Assembly: GCA_964539785.1 (NCBI GenBank)
Contig: CAZIJQ010000015.1
Location: forward strand, 1-48,250
Source of the DNA: JABMPO01 sp964539785
Lineage (GTDB): Bacteria > Fidelibacterota > Marinisomatia > Marinisomatales > TCS56
DNA: 48,250 nucleotides
Reading direction: 5' to 3'
Shown here: positions 41,820-48,250 of the stretch, one piece after another
How the letters are laid out: every line of letters begins with the position of its first letter
Numbering within the stretch: the first letter of the stretch is position 1
Program-made: the position numbers and the translations under genes
The notes under the pieces: generated by a model
The model's input: only the letters and a program-made list of their open reading frames with translations
Databases searched by the model: none
What the model was told of the DNA's origin: nothing

Positions 41820-42317
41820 ATGAATCATTATACTTCCATCCAATCTCCAATCGGAAAATTATTACTGGCTCGCACGGACCAAGGCTTATGCAGCATTGGT
41901 TTACCGGGCCTAGAAACAGCATTTTTCCAGCAATTGAATAAATATTTTCCAAAGGAAAATTTCATTGAATCTACCGAAGGATTAGCTGACACTATTTCGC
42001 AATTAGACGAATATTTCCAAAGCAAGCGTCAAGCATTTTCCGTTCCCCTGGATCTCAGGATAACGCCATTTTTTACCCAGGTGTTAAAACAGGTACAGAA
42101 AATCCCATTTGGGTCTACTAAATCCTATGGTGAGATCGCTCATGAACTGAATCGCCCAAACGCAGCACGAGCTGTAGGTATGGCCAATGCTCGTAATCCA
42201 ATACCCATAATCATTCCCTGCCACCGGGTTATCGCTGGCAACGGTGCCCTGCAGGGTTATGCCGGTGGACTTGAAATGAAATCCTTTCTTTTGCGTCACG
42301 AAGGTTTAACGCTTTAA
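41820..42317 (+). CDS. ogt: Methylated-DNA-protein-cysteine methyltransferase
   Basis: A 165-residue suicide alkyltransferase that removes methyl groups from O6-methylguanine. The acceptor Cys134 is in IIPCHRVIAG, with the base-flipping Arg117 (NAARAVG) and helix YGEIA just before. The N-terminal domain (~1-80) is present, so it is the full Ogt form. It follows the AlkA-like glycosylase by 28 bp and is probably co-transcribed. Confidence 0.95.
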   Translation: MNHYTSIQSPIGKLLLARTDQGLCSIGLPGLETAFFQQLNKYFPKENFIESTEGLADTISQLDEYFQSKRQAFSVPLDLRITPFFTQVLKQVQKIPFGSTKSYGEIAHELNRPNAARAVGMANARNPIPIIIPCHRVIAGNGALQGYAGGLEMKSFLLRHEGLTL

Positions 42318-42344
42318 CTCCAATTGTTTTTAAATTTGACTATT

Positions 42345-42962
42345 ATGAATAAAATTATACAGAGTTTACAGCGTACTTTTCTGGCTGGTTTATTTACGGC
42401 TGCTCCAATTGCCTTGACAATTTATATTATTGGATTGATTTTCCGGGTGCTGGATAAACCGACTGCAACTTTCCTGAAACGATATGAAATTGAGATTCCC
42501 GGATTGGGTATCATCATCTCAATAATATTTGTTTTTCTGCTGGGAATCATAATCACAAACGTACTGGGGCGAAAATTATTTTCTTGGGGTGAAAAATTTC
42601 TGGCATCCCTGCCAATCGTCAATCCGATTTATAATACCGTTAAGCAAATCACAAATGCATTTTCCGGCTCCAGCAGCCGAGCATTTAGAAAAGTAGTCTA
42701 TATTGAGTATCCGCGCTGTGGCCTGTGGACGATTGCCTTTGTCACCGCGGAAAGCAATAATGGACAAGGACAAGAATTTTACCACCTATTTGTTCCCACC
42801 ACCCCGAACCCTACTTCCGGGTTTTACCTGGTAATTCCCAGAGAAGATGCTATTGAATCGCAATTGAACGTCGAGCAAGGTTTGAAAACGGTAATCTCCG
42901 GAGGCGCCCTGGCTAATCAAAAAACACCAATTCTTACTGGAGAACTACCAAAACCAAAATAA
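42345..42962 (+). CDS. DUF502 membrane protein
   Basis: A 205-residue protein with two N-terminal membrane helices (~12-40 and ~55-80) and a cytoplasmic or periplasmic beta-rich tail. Family signs are LQRTFLAGLFTAAPIALTI, then LPIVNPIYNTVKQI, then VFVPTTPNPTSGFYLVIP. The ATG at 42345 is chosen; a TTG at 42324 is the only upstream option. Function unknown; DUF502 proteins are widespread and probably affect membrane homeostasis. It is 27 bp after ogt. Confidence 0.9.
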   Translation: MNKIIQSLQRTFLAGLFTAAPIALTIYIIGLIFRVLDKPTATFLKRYEIEIPGLGIIISIIFVFLLGIIITNVLGRKLFSWGEKFLASLPIVNPIYNTVKQITNAFSGSSSRAFRKVVYIEYPRCGLWTIAFVTAESNNGQGQEFYHLFVPTTPNPTSGFYLVIPREDAIESQLNVEQGLKTVISGGALANQKTPILTGELPKPK

Positions 42963-43072
42963 AAATATCCGGTGTAATTGGCAGATCGAATTCAATAGCT
43001 GTTTTTACTTATTATTTTACTAAATTTTAGAATCATTTCATCAACGAATATTCAATAAGGTATCAATTCTCG

Positions 43073-44869
43073 ATGGCAATTAAATATCTGGATGGAAAGC
43101 GTCTGTATCGTGTCGTTCACGCCGGCTTACAAAAAGTACTGGCCCGGGAAGATTATCTGAACAAAATTAATGTTTTTCCGGTTCCGGACAATGATACCGG
43201 CACCAATATGGCCTATACATTGACTGCCATTGAGGAAGGTATAACAGACAAATCACCCAACCAGATCAATGAAATGAGCCAGAAAATCGCAGATTCGGCA
43301 TTAGATGGCGCCCGCGGTAATTCCGGTGTCATCTTAGCTCAGTTTATGCTTGGTTTCTCAGACGCCATCCAGGATAAGCTTTCTATCACCACAAAACAAT
43401 TTTCAGAGGCGGTGGAAAAAGCCTGCGATTATGCATACGACGCCCTGATGGAACCTCGCGAGGGTACAATCCTGACGGTGATCAAAGATTGGTCGGACTA
43501 TATTCAGAATCATTCCGACCGCATTTATGATTTCAGCGAATTGCTGCATAACGGACTTGAGCGGGCTCAGAAATCATTAAAAGATACTCCTAATAAACTT
43601 GCAGTATTAAAAAAGGCTGGTGTCGTCGATGCCGGTGCCCAGGGATTTGTGTATCTGCTGGAAGGAATGCAGGATTTTATTACCAGTGGTAAGATAAAAT
43701 TATACAAGAAAAAGAAAACATCTGACATTATTGTAAACATTGAAGACGCTGATTCGGAAATTGATCAAAAATATCAGTTTTGTACGGAATGTATTGTCAG
43801 TGGTAAAAATATCGATCGCAAAAATTTACAGCGAGAACTGCAATTACTAGGTGATAGTATTGTCCTGGCTGGTAAACCGGAGAAACTGAAAGTCCATATT
43901 CACACCGATAGGCCCCAGGCCGTATACGACCTATGCGCCGAACTGGGATCGGTTACCGGTGAAAAAGCAGACGATATGCATCAACAGCAAAAAGACGCTC
44001 ATGTGGCTCAGGGCGACATCGCTTTTGTGATGGACTCAGCCTGTGATTTACCGGATGAGCTGCTGGAGGAATATAATATTCATGTAATTCCGGTAAAATT
44101 GGGATTTGGCGAAGAAATGATCGTCGATAGAATCGGCATGACAACGGATGAATTCTGGACGAAAGTAGCCACTAGCCCCCACCACCCGAAAACATCGCAG
44201 CCTTCTCCCGGTGATTTTAAACGACAGTATCAATTGCTTGATAATAATTATAAATCAATTCTTTCGATACATATCCCGGCCGGTTCAAGCGGAACCTGTC
44301 AATCAGCAATAACCGCCAGCAAAACATTGAAGGATAGTTCCATCGAAGTTGTGGACTCGCTGAACCTTTCGGTTGGCGCCGGGCTGGTAGTACTGGAGGC
44401 CGCCAAAGCCGCCCGAGCCGGTAAATCCATGGCTGAGGTTGTAACAATCGCCAAAGCGACAGTAAAAAGCACCAAATTGTACGTTGGATTGGAATCGTTG
44501 GAATTTGCCGTAAAAGGCGGCCGGGTGTCGGGTACAATTAAAAAAGTAGCTGATCTGATCCGGATGAACCCGATTCTGACCATCAACGATGAAGGAAAAC
44601 TGGGCACTGCCGGAAAAACATTCGGAATTCGTGACCCACAAGACAAATTGTTGAAATGGGTAATAAAAAAATTAGATAAAAACAGGCAATATCGGTTTGG
44701 CGTGGCCTACACCACCAATCATTATATTGCTGAGAAATTGGCCGGTAAACTGCGGGTCATAGCTGGTGCCGAAAACGTACTGGTAACTCAAATCGGACCA
44801 GCCTTAAGCGTCCATGCCGGCCCTGGAACCGTGGCAATTGCAGTACAAGAAATCGAGGATTACTCATGA
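43073..44869 (+). CDS. DAK2-DegV fusion: fatty-acid kinase FakA/FakB-like
   Basis: A 598-residue fusion. Residues ~1-205 are a DAK2 (DhaL-like) kinase domain with VFPVPDNDTGTNM (34-46) supplying the metal-binding aspartates and GARGNSGVI (79-87). Residues ~230-305 match the FakA middle domain (YQFCTECIVSGK and LKVHIHTDRPQAVYD). Residues ~315-598 are a complete DegV/FakB lipid-binding domain with VMDSACDLP, SQPSPGDF and HIPAGSSGTCQSA, the segments that hold the fatty-acid carboxylate. In Firmicutes FakA and FakB are separate proteins that phosphorylate a bound fatty acid; here both are joined and the FakA C-terminal domain, which normally meets FakB, is replaced by FakB itself. The stop overlaps plsY (ATGA), which consumes acyl-phosphate. 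The substrate is inferred from these links. Confidence 0.87.
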   Translation: MAIKYLDGKRLYRVVHAGLQKVLAREDYLNKINVFPVPDNDTGTNMAYTLTAIEEGITDKSPNQINEMSQKIADSALDGARGNSGVILAQFMLGFSDAIQDKLSITTKQFSEAVEKACDYAYDALMEPREGTILTVIKDWSDYIQNHSDRIYDFSELLHNGLERAQKSLKDTPNKLAVLKKAGVVDAGAQGFVYLLEGMQDFITSGKIKLYKKKKTSDIIVNIEDADSEIDQKYQFCTECIVSGKNIDRKNLQRELQLLGDSIVLAGKPEKLKVHIHTDRPQAVYDLCAELGSVTGEKADDMHQQQKDAHVAQGDIAFVMDSACDLPDELLEEYNIHVIPVKLGFGEEMIVDRIGMTTDEFWTKVATSPHHPKTSQPSPGDFKRQYQLLDNNYKSILSIHIPAGSSGTCQSAITASKTLKDSSIEVVDSLNLSVGAGLVVLEAAKAARAGKSMAEVVTIAKATVKSTKLYVGLESLEFAVKGGRVSGTIKKVADLIRMNPILTINDEGKLGTAGKTFGIRDPQDKLLKWVIKKLDKNRQYRFGVAYTTNHYIAEKLAGKLRVIAGAENVLVTQIGPALSVHAGPGTVAIAVQEIEDYS

Positions 44870-45519
44870 TACAATTAATTTTATTGTTGCTGATCAGTTA
44901 TGTGATCGGATCCACCCCTACCAGTATCATCATGGGGAAATTGACCCGCGGAATCGATATCAGGGAGCACGGCAGCGGAAATGCGGGCGGCACCAATGTA
45001 TTTCGCGTACTGGGCTGGAAACCAGCCCTGGTAGTTGTGATTATAGATATATTGAAGGGCTGGTTTCCAGCTGCAGTATTGGCCACCACCCTGTTTCAGG
45101 GGTCACTGGCAATTAGCGATACCGGACTAGTTCAGATTTTATGTGGATTCGCAGCGGTATTGGGACATACTTATACAATTTTTGCAGGCTTCCGGGGTGG
45201 TAAGGGTGTCGGAACTCTGGCCGGTATGTTACTGGCTTTATTTCCCATAGCATTCCCACTCTGTTTAATAGCATTCATTTTCAGCCTGATCGCCACCGGC
45301 TATGTATCCGTCAGTTCAATGATTGCCGCTGTGTCGCTGCCCATATTTATCCTGGTCTTGCCAGCGATTTCAGAGATTGCCCCGGCTTCATTCTCCCTGA
45401 TTGTTTTCAGTCTGCTGGTTCCATTTTTTGTGGTCTTTACCCATCGCAGCAATCTGATAAGGCTGCGGGCCGGAACGGAAAATCGGTTTGAAAAAGCGAT
45501 GATCTTCCGGCGCCGTTGA
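44866..45519 (+). CDS. plsY: Acyl-phosphate:glycerol-3-phosphate acyltransferase PlsY
   Basis: A 217-residue integral membrane acyltransferase that makes lysophosphatidate from acyl-phosphate and glycerol-3-phosphate. Motif 1 is HGSGNAGGTNVFR (~35-47), motif 2 GFRGGKGVGT (~107-116) and motif 3 HRSNLIRLRAGTENRF (~190-205), all on cytoplasmic loops between the seven helices. It shares four bases with the upstream kinase-fusion gene. Confidence 0.96.
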   Translation: MIQLILLLLISYVIGSTPTSIIMGKLTRGIDIREHGSGNAGGTNVFRVLGWKPALVVVIIDILKGWFPAAVLATTLFQGSLAISDTGLVQILCGFAAVLGHTYTIFAGFRGGKGVGTLAGMLLALFPIAFPLCLIAFIFSLIATGYVSVSSMIAAVSLPIFILVLPAISEIAPASFSLIVFSLLVPFFVVFTHRSNLIRLRAGTENRFEKAMIFRRR

Positions 45520-45601
45520 ATAAATAGTCTGAACCAGGATACGCTCTATCTACACCTGACAGACCCCGGGGAATTAAACTACCAAAGCTCGTCACGCCGT
45601 A

Positions 45602-45621
45602 GTCCCGATATTCATCGGGAC
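45602..45621. repeat. Hairpin GTCCCGAT/ATCGGGAC
   Basis: Perfect 8-bp stem with an ATTC loop in the 111-bp gap between convergent genes plsY and the Omp85 gene. There is no T-run on either strand. TCCGATTTATCGGGA in the repeat at 4409-4528 is related. Confidence 0.5.
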
Positions 45622-45630
45622 GAAGGCGGA

Positions 45631-46920
45631 TTAAAAGAGGTGATTGAAGGCTAAATGCAAATGATTACCGACCGACTTTCCATTATAAAAACCCCAGCCA
45701 TAATCTAAGCGTAGCTGTCCGACCATGGGGGATGGGATTCTGATTCCGAACCCGGTGCCGATCAAGGGTGTTTGCTCCAGCAACTCATTAGGCTGACGGG
45801 CTATCAAACCGCAATCGAGAAATGCAATAATACTTAAACCGGATTCATTCCGCAAGGCAGTAGCAAATCTGGGTATGATTATCTGACGTAATTCAAGTGA
45901 AGTCGTTAGAGTTTGATGTCCAAATCTGAAGTAGTTATTCAGGTCTGAATAAAGTTCACGATCCGGTGGTTGCCAGCCTCTGACTGTATAAGCTCCTCCT
46001 AGATATTGAAGGGAAAATTCATCCTGAAATCCCTGTCGTAAACCGGCTTTAATATTAAATGCCGCCACCAACCGTTTGTTATCTCCCGCCAACCTGATGA
46101 AACGACTGATTGAAATATCAATCCGGGAATAATGCTGATCTTTTTGTTCCAGCGCCAATCCGAGCGTGACGGATGCACTTAGCAATCCACCTGAAAAGGG
46201 ATCAGAATAGAGGTTGCGGGTATCAAAAGCATAGGTCAGCAGGGGCAGCAGATAGCGATAACTGGCGATCTCAATACTCTCGCTGCTAAAGCTTGACTCA
46301 GATATTTTCAGCCGGGCGCGGAGCTTGTGCCGGTAATAATAATCTTTCCCAATTCTTATCTGAGCAGTCAGCAGACGTTGACGATACGGTAGAAAATAAT
46401 GTTCATAATGTTGATTTTGAAATTCAGTTTGCAGCGATATTCGGTCGCCCATTATCCAGGGATCGTGAAATTGAATACTATAGCTGGTAATCCCACCGAT
46501 TATACCGGATAACTGGATGCTTTGGTTCAGTCCCCGAAAATTATTTATTATCAGCAACCCCGATAATGACCAACCAGTCTTTTCATCGTAAACCGGTGCC
46601 AGTCCCGGCAAAATTCTCCAGGTTTCCACCAGGAAAAAGCGCACCTGGCAGGTAGTGTCAGACTGCTCATAAGCCTGCCAGGTTACCAGACTGAATAACT
46701 GCAAATTTTCCAGACGCAGTTGATCCTGATCCAGTAGGACACTGTCCAGTGAAACACCGGTTTGATGCTGAATTTCCCGGCGCAGAACATGATCACGCGT
46801 TCGCTCACTCCCAATGAAAGAAATTTCGGTGACAATCACATCATTGGCTTGAAGATAATTAAACAGACTGGCCAATGAAAAAATCAGTATGTTAGTGATT
46901 ATTGTCTGACTGTACTGCAT
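45631..46920 (-). CDS. Short Omp85-family outer-membrane protein (one POTRA domain)
   Basis: A 429-residue protein with a signal peptide (~1-25). Residues ~27-100 are one POTRA domain (VIVTEISFIGSERTRDHVLRREI). The rest is a 16-strand Omp85 barrel: it includes the loop-6 motif YTVRGW (~310) and ends in GFYNGKSVGNHLHLAFNHLF, with a terminal Phe as required for barrel insertion. BamA normally has five POTRA domains and TamA three, so this is a different, short branch. Its substrate is unknown; lipid or protein transport to or through the outer membrane is possible. Monocistronic. Confidence 0.85.
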   Translation of the reverse strand: MQYSQTIITNILIFSLASLFNYLQANDVIVTEISFIGSERTRDHVLRREIQHQTGVSLDSVLLDQDQLRLENLQLFSLVTWQAYEQSDTTCQVRFFLVETWRILPGLAPVYDEKTGWSLSGLLIINNFRGLNQSIQLSGIIGGITSYSIQFHDPWIMGDRISLQTEFQNQHYEHYFLPYRQRLLTAQIRIGKDYYYRHKLRARLKISESSFSSESIEIASYRYLLPLLTYAFDTRNLYSDPFSGGLLSASVTLGLALEQKDQHYSRIDISISRFIRLAGDNKRLVAAFNIKAGLRQGFQDEFSLQYLGGAYTVRGWQPPDRELYSDLNNYFRFGHQTLTTSLELRQIIIPRFATALRNESGLSIIAFLDCGLIARQPNELLEQTPLIGTGFGIRIPSPMVGQLRLDYGWGFYNGKSVGNHLHLAFNHLF

Positions 46921-46973
46921 TTAGAGCGTTAAAATATCAATGGTTAGTAATAAACGACAGTTATTTTACTATT

Positions 46974-47002
46974 AAAAAAAATGGCCTTCGAATGAAGGCC
47001 AT
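46974..47002 (-). terminator. Rho-independent terminator after the tandem-repeat protein
   Basis: 9-bp stem ATGGCCTTC / GAAGGCCAT with a 4-nt loop, and on the minus strand a run of eight T. It lies 29 bp past the stop codon. Confidence 0.93.
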
Positions 47003-47030
47003 ATTTTCGCGATGATTCAGCTAAGACCGG

Positions 47031-47255
47031 TTAACGTCCACGAGCCATTTTGGCACGAGCAACATTTCCATCTTTATCAATAAAATACAGATAACCGGAT
47101 TCACGCTTAACACCAGCATCAGCTACTTTATTTGCCTCTCCACCGCCTTTTCCGGCGCGCGCCATTTTAGAGCGCCAAACATTCCCATCTTTCCCCAGAT
47201 AGTATAAATAGCCTTTTTCCTTGCTAACGCCAGTTTGTTTCACGACTTCAGCCAT
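47031..47255 (-). CDS. Small protein with two KDGNV repeats
   Basis: A 74-residue basic protein made of two near-copies of one unit: GYLYYLGKDGNVWRSKMARAG and GYLYFIDKDGNVARAKMARG (described, not full). The ATG at 47255 is chosen because AAGGAG lies seven bases upstream; the frame extends 20 codons further upstream without a site. I have seen similar short proteins ending in KMARG in other bacteria, including Deltaproteobacteria, but know no function. The strong RBS and terminator argue for good expression. It stands alone. Confidence 0.8.
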   Translation of the reverse strand: MAEVVKQTGVSKEKGYLYYLGKDGNVWRSKMARAGKGGGEANKVADAGVKRESGYLYFIDKDGNVARAKMARGR

Positions 47256-47374
47256 AAATATCTCCTTTTTTGGTTCTTTACAGAAAAACAGATTCTTCGA
47301 CAGTAAGTGTAGCAAATGATAGCTGTATTTGTCAAGGGTTAATCGTCGACAAAAATAAATAATAATTGGATAAA

Positions 47375-48106
47375 TTAGGTATTTGACCGTTTCAAACGGG
47401 TAGCAAGACGGACAATATGCCTCCGAGCCTGATCTGAGAACCAGATATCCAGGAACGGTTCATATTTGCATTCAAAGTCAATAGAGAGGAATTTTATCAA
47501 CTCAAAATTAGCGCGTAGCTTAATATTTTGATCGAAATTATTGATGTAGATCAAAGCTGTGCTAAATAGATCGGTTTCATTAACCAATCGATGGATTAGA
47601 CCGGTTGCCAAAGCCTGGACGGGATCAACCAACTGCCCTTCCCGGCCTAATTTCATCAGCTGGCTATTATGCAATTGTTCAATGCGGACCGTGGCAATCG
47701 GTGGCAGACTGATACCCAATACCATTTCGTTCATTCCAAGCTTGAATGGACCAGAACGGGCAATCCGGTAATCACAGTTCATTGCCATAATAAATCCACC
47801 GGCGATGCAATATCCGTTAATTACTGCAACAACCGGATATGGCGCACGCAGTAAATCCAATTGGAAATGATGAAATTTATACATCAGATTATACATCTGC
47901 TGCCGGTTGTAGTCGACCAGCACCGGTAAATTCAATCCAGCCGAAAAAAAATCACCCGTTCCGGTAATTATCAATCCTTTGGCAGATAAATCCTTGGTTT
48001 CGGTAATCAGATCGTCCAGCAGCAAATCATCGATGGCATTGGCTTTACCATATTTAATTCGAATCGTTTTAATATCGTTATGGAGTTCCGTATGTAGCAT
48101 TGACAT
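47375..48106 (-). CDS. Enoyl-CoA hydratase/isomerase family protein, isomerase-like
   Basis: A 243-residue crotonase-fold protein. The oxyanion-hole segments are FSAGLNL (~54-60) and GYCIAGGFIMAM (~98-109). The first catalytic glutamate of enoyl-CoA hydratase is Ile here (GGFIMAM), while the second is kept in LGMNEMVLGISLPP (~127). Delta3-delta2 enoyl-CoA isomerases use one glutamate at that second place, and the NExxLG pattern resembles them. It is thus more likely an isomerase than a hydratase, acting on unsaturated acyl-CoA in fatty-acid oxidation. Another ATG two codons in (48100) is an alternative start. Confidence 0.8.
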   Translation of the reverse strand: MSMLHTELHNDIKTIRIKYGKANAIDDLLLDDLITETKDLSAKGLIITGTGDFFSAGLNLPVLVDYNRQQMYNLMYKFHHFQLDLLRAPYPVVAVINGYCIAGGFIMAMNCDYRIARSGPFKLGMNEMVLGISLPPIATVRIEQLHNSQLMKLGREGQLVDPVQALATGLIHRLVNETDLFSTALIYINNFDQNIKLRANFELIKFLSIDFECKYEPFLDIWFSDQARRHIVRLATRLKRSNT

Positions 48107-48153
48107 ACCTAAATTTAGTGTTGTAATTCGTTCATAATTGACAATTCTTAATT

Positions 48154-48179
48154 CTAACCTACGCTAAAGCTTCGGTTAG
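48154..48179. repeat. Hairpin with conserved AAGCTT loop, copy 2
   Basis: Stem CTAACC (48154-48159) / GGTTAG (48174-48179) around TACGCTAAAGCTTC. Twelve of 14 loop bases match the hairpin at 15211-15238, whose stem is unrelated. It lies 25 bp before the tRNA gene. Confidence 0.65.
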
Positions 48180-48203
48180 TAAACTTCATTGATAATTCAG
48201 TAT

Positions 48204-48250
<47 letters not shown>

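Noticed and set aside
45602..45621. Shared bidirectional terminator between plsY and the Omp85 gene
   Set aside because: Stem is good but no T-run follows on either strand, so it is listed as a hairpin repeat only.
48138..48165. TTGACA at 48138 as a promoter for the tRNA gene
   Set aside because: No acceptable -10 box at 16-18 bp spacing; the position is taken up by the hairpin repeat.

Overview
The window looks like the chromosome of a Gram-negative bacterium of the FCB superphylum, most likely outside classical Bacteroidetes (a Neomarinimicrobiota- or Calditrichota-like lineage; inference only). The clues are a secreted protein ending in the NYPNPFN-type C-terminal sorting domain, an S46 dipeptidyl-peptidase, a TonB receptor with a carboxypeptidase-regulatory N-terminus, an HmuY-like lipoprotein, a GIN/DUF2807 protein, bactofilin and a short Omp85 protein. 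Almost everything is housekeeping or envelope biology in short operons, with AT-rich intergenic regions full of hairpin repeats.

Layout. 1-4325 (+): transglutaminase/M14 peptidase lipoprotein, fungal-type cytosine deaminase, TypA/BipA. 4326-7633: aspS (-), flanked on both sides by related ~115-bp nested inverted repeats, then a RAYT/IS200-type transposase between two arrays of short palindromes. 7634-15073 (-): complete F1Fo ATP synthase operon in the order fxsA, atpI-like, atpB, atpE, atpF, atpH, atpA, atpG, atpD, atpC. 15074-23705 (mostly +): PKD lipoprotein, thiamine-binding protein with an overlapping 48-residue membrane protein, then a TetR regulator, TonB receptor and HmuY-like lipoprotein that read as a heme-uptake unit, a membrane protein, a quinone oxidoreductase (-) and a DUF2807 protein. 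23702-31059 (-): MazG-like pyrophosphatase, 913-residue secreted protein, S46 peptidase, secreted MsrB-MsrA fusion, CGFS glutaredoxin with BolA, AtpZ. 31118-33888 (-): bactofilin, M23 peptidase, ParB, ParA. 34345-39975 (+): threonine dehydrogenase and 2-amino-3-ketobutyrate CoA ligase split by a four-helix-bundle cassette, then secD-secF. 40042-45519 (+): EamA transporter broken by an in-frame TAG, AlkA-like glycosylase, Ogt, DUF502, a DAK2-DegV (FakA-FakB-like) fusion and PlsY. 45631-48106 (-): short Omp85 protein, a small tandem-repeat protein, an enoyl-CoA isomerase-like protein. A tRNA-Arg(TCT) is cut by the right edge.

Functional links: the two-step path from free fatty acid to acyl-phosphate (DAK2-DegV) to lysophosphatidate (PlsY) is encoded by two genes overlapping by 4 bp. 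AtpZ, usually beside atpI, is instead downstream of a parA-parB-M23-bactofilin operon. AlkA plus Ogt form an alkylation-repair pair. Tdh plus Kbl form the threonine-to-glycine path. The most unusual content is the repeat biology: palindromes around the RAYT whose two arms co-vary between copies, hairpins sharing a loop but not a stem, and the cassette inserted into the tdh-kbl operon. I found no CRISPR array, prophage or obvious defence system.
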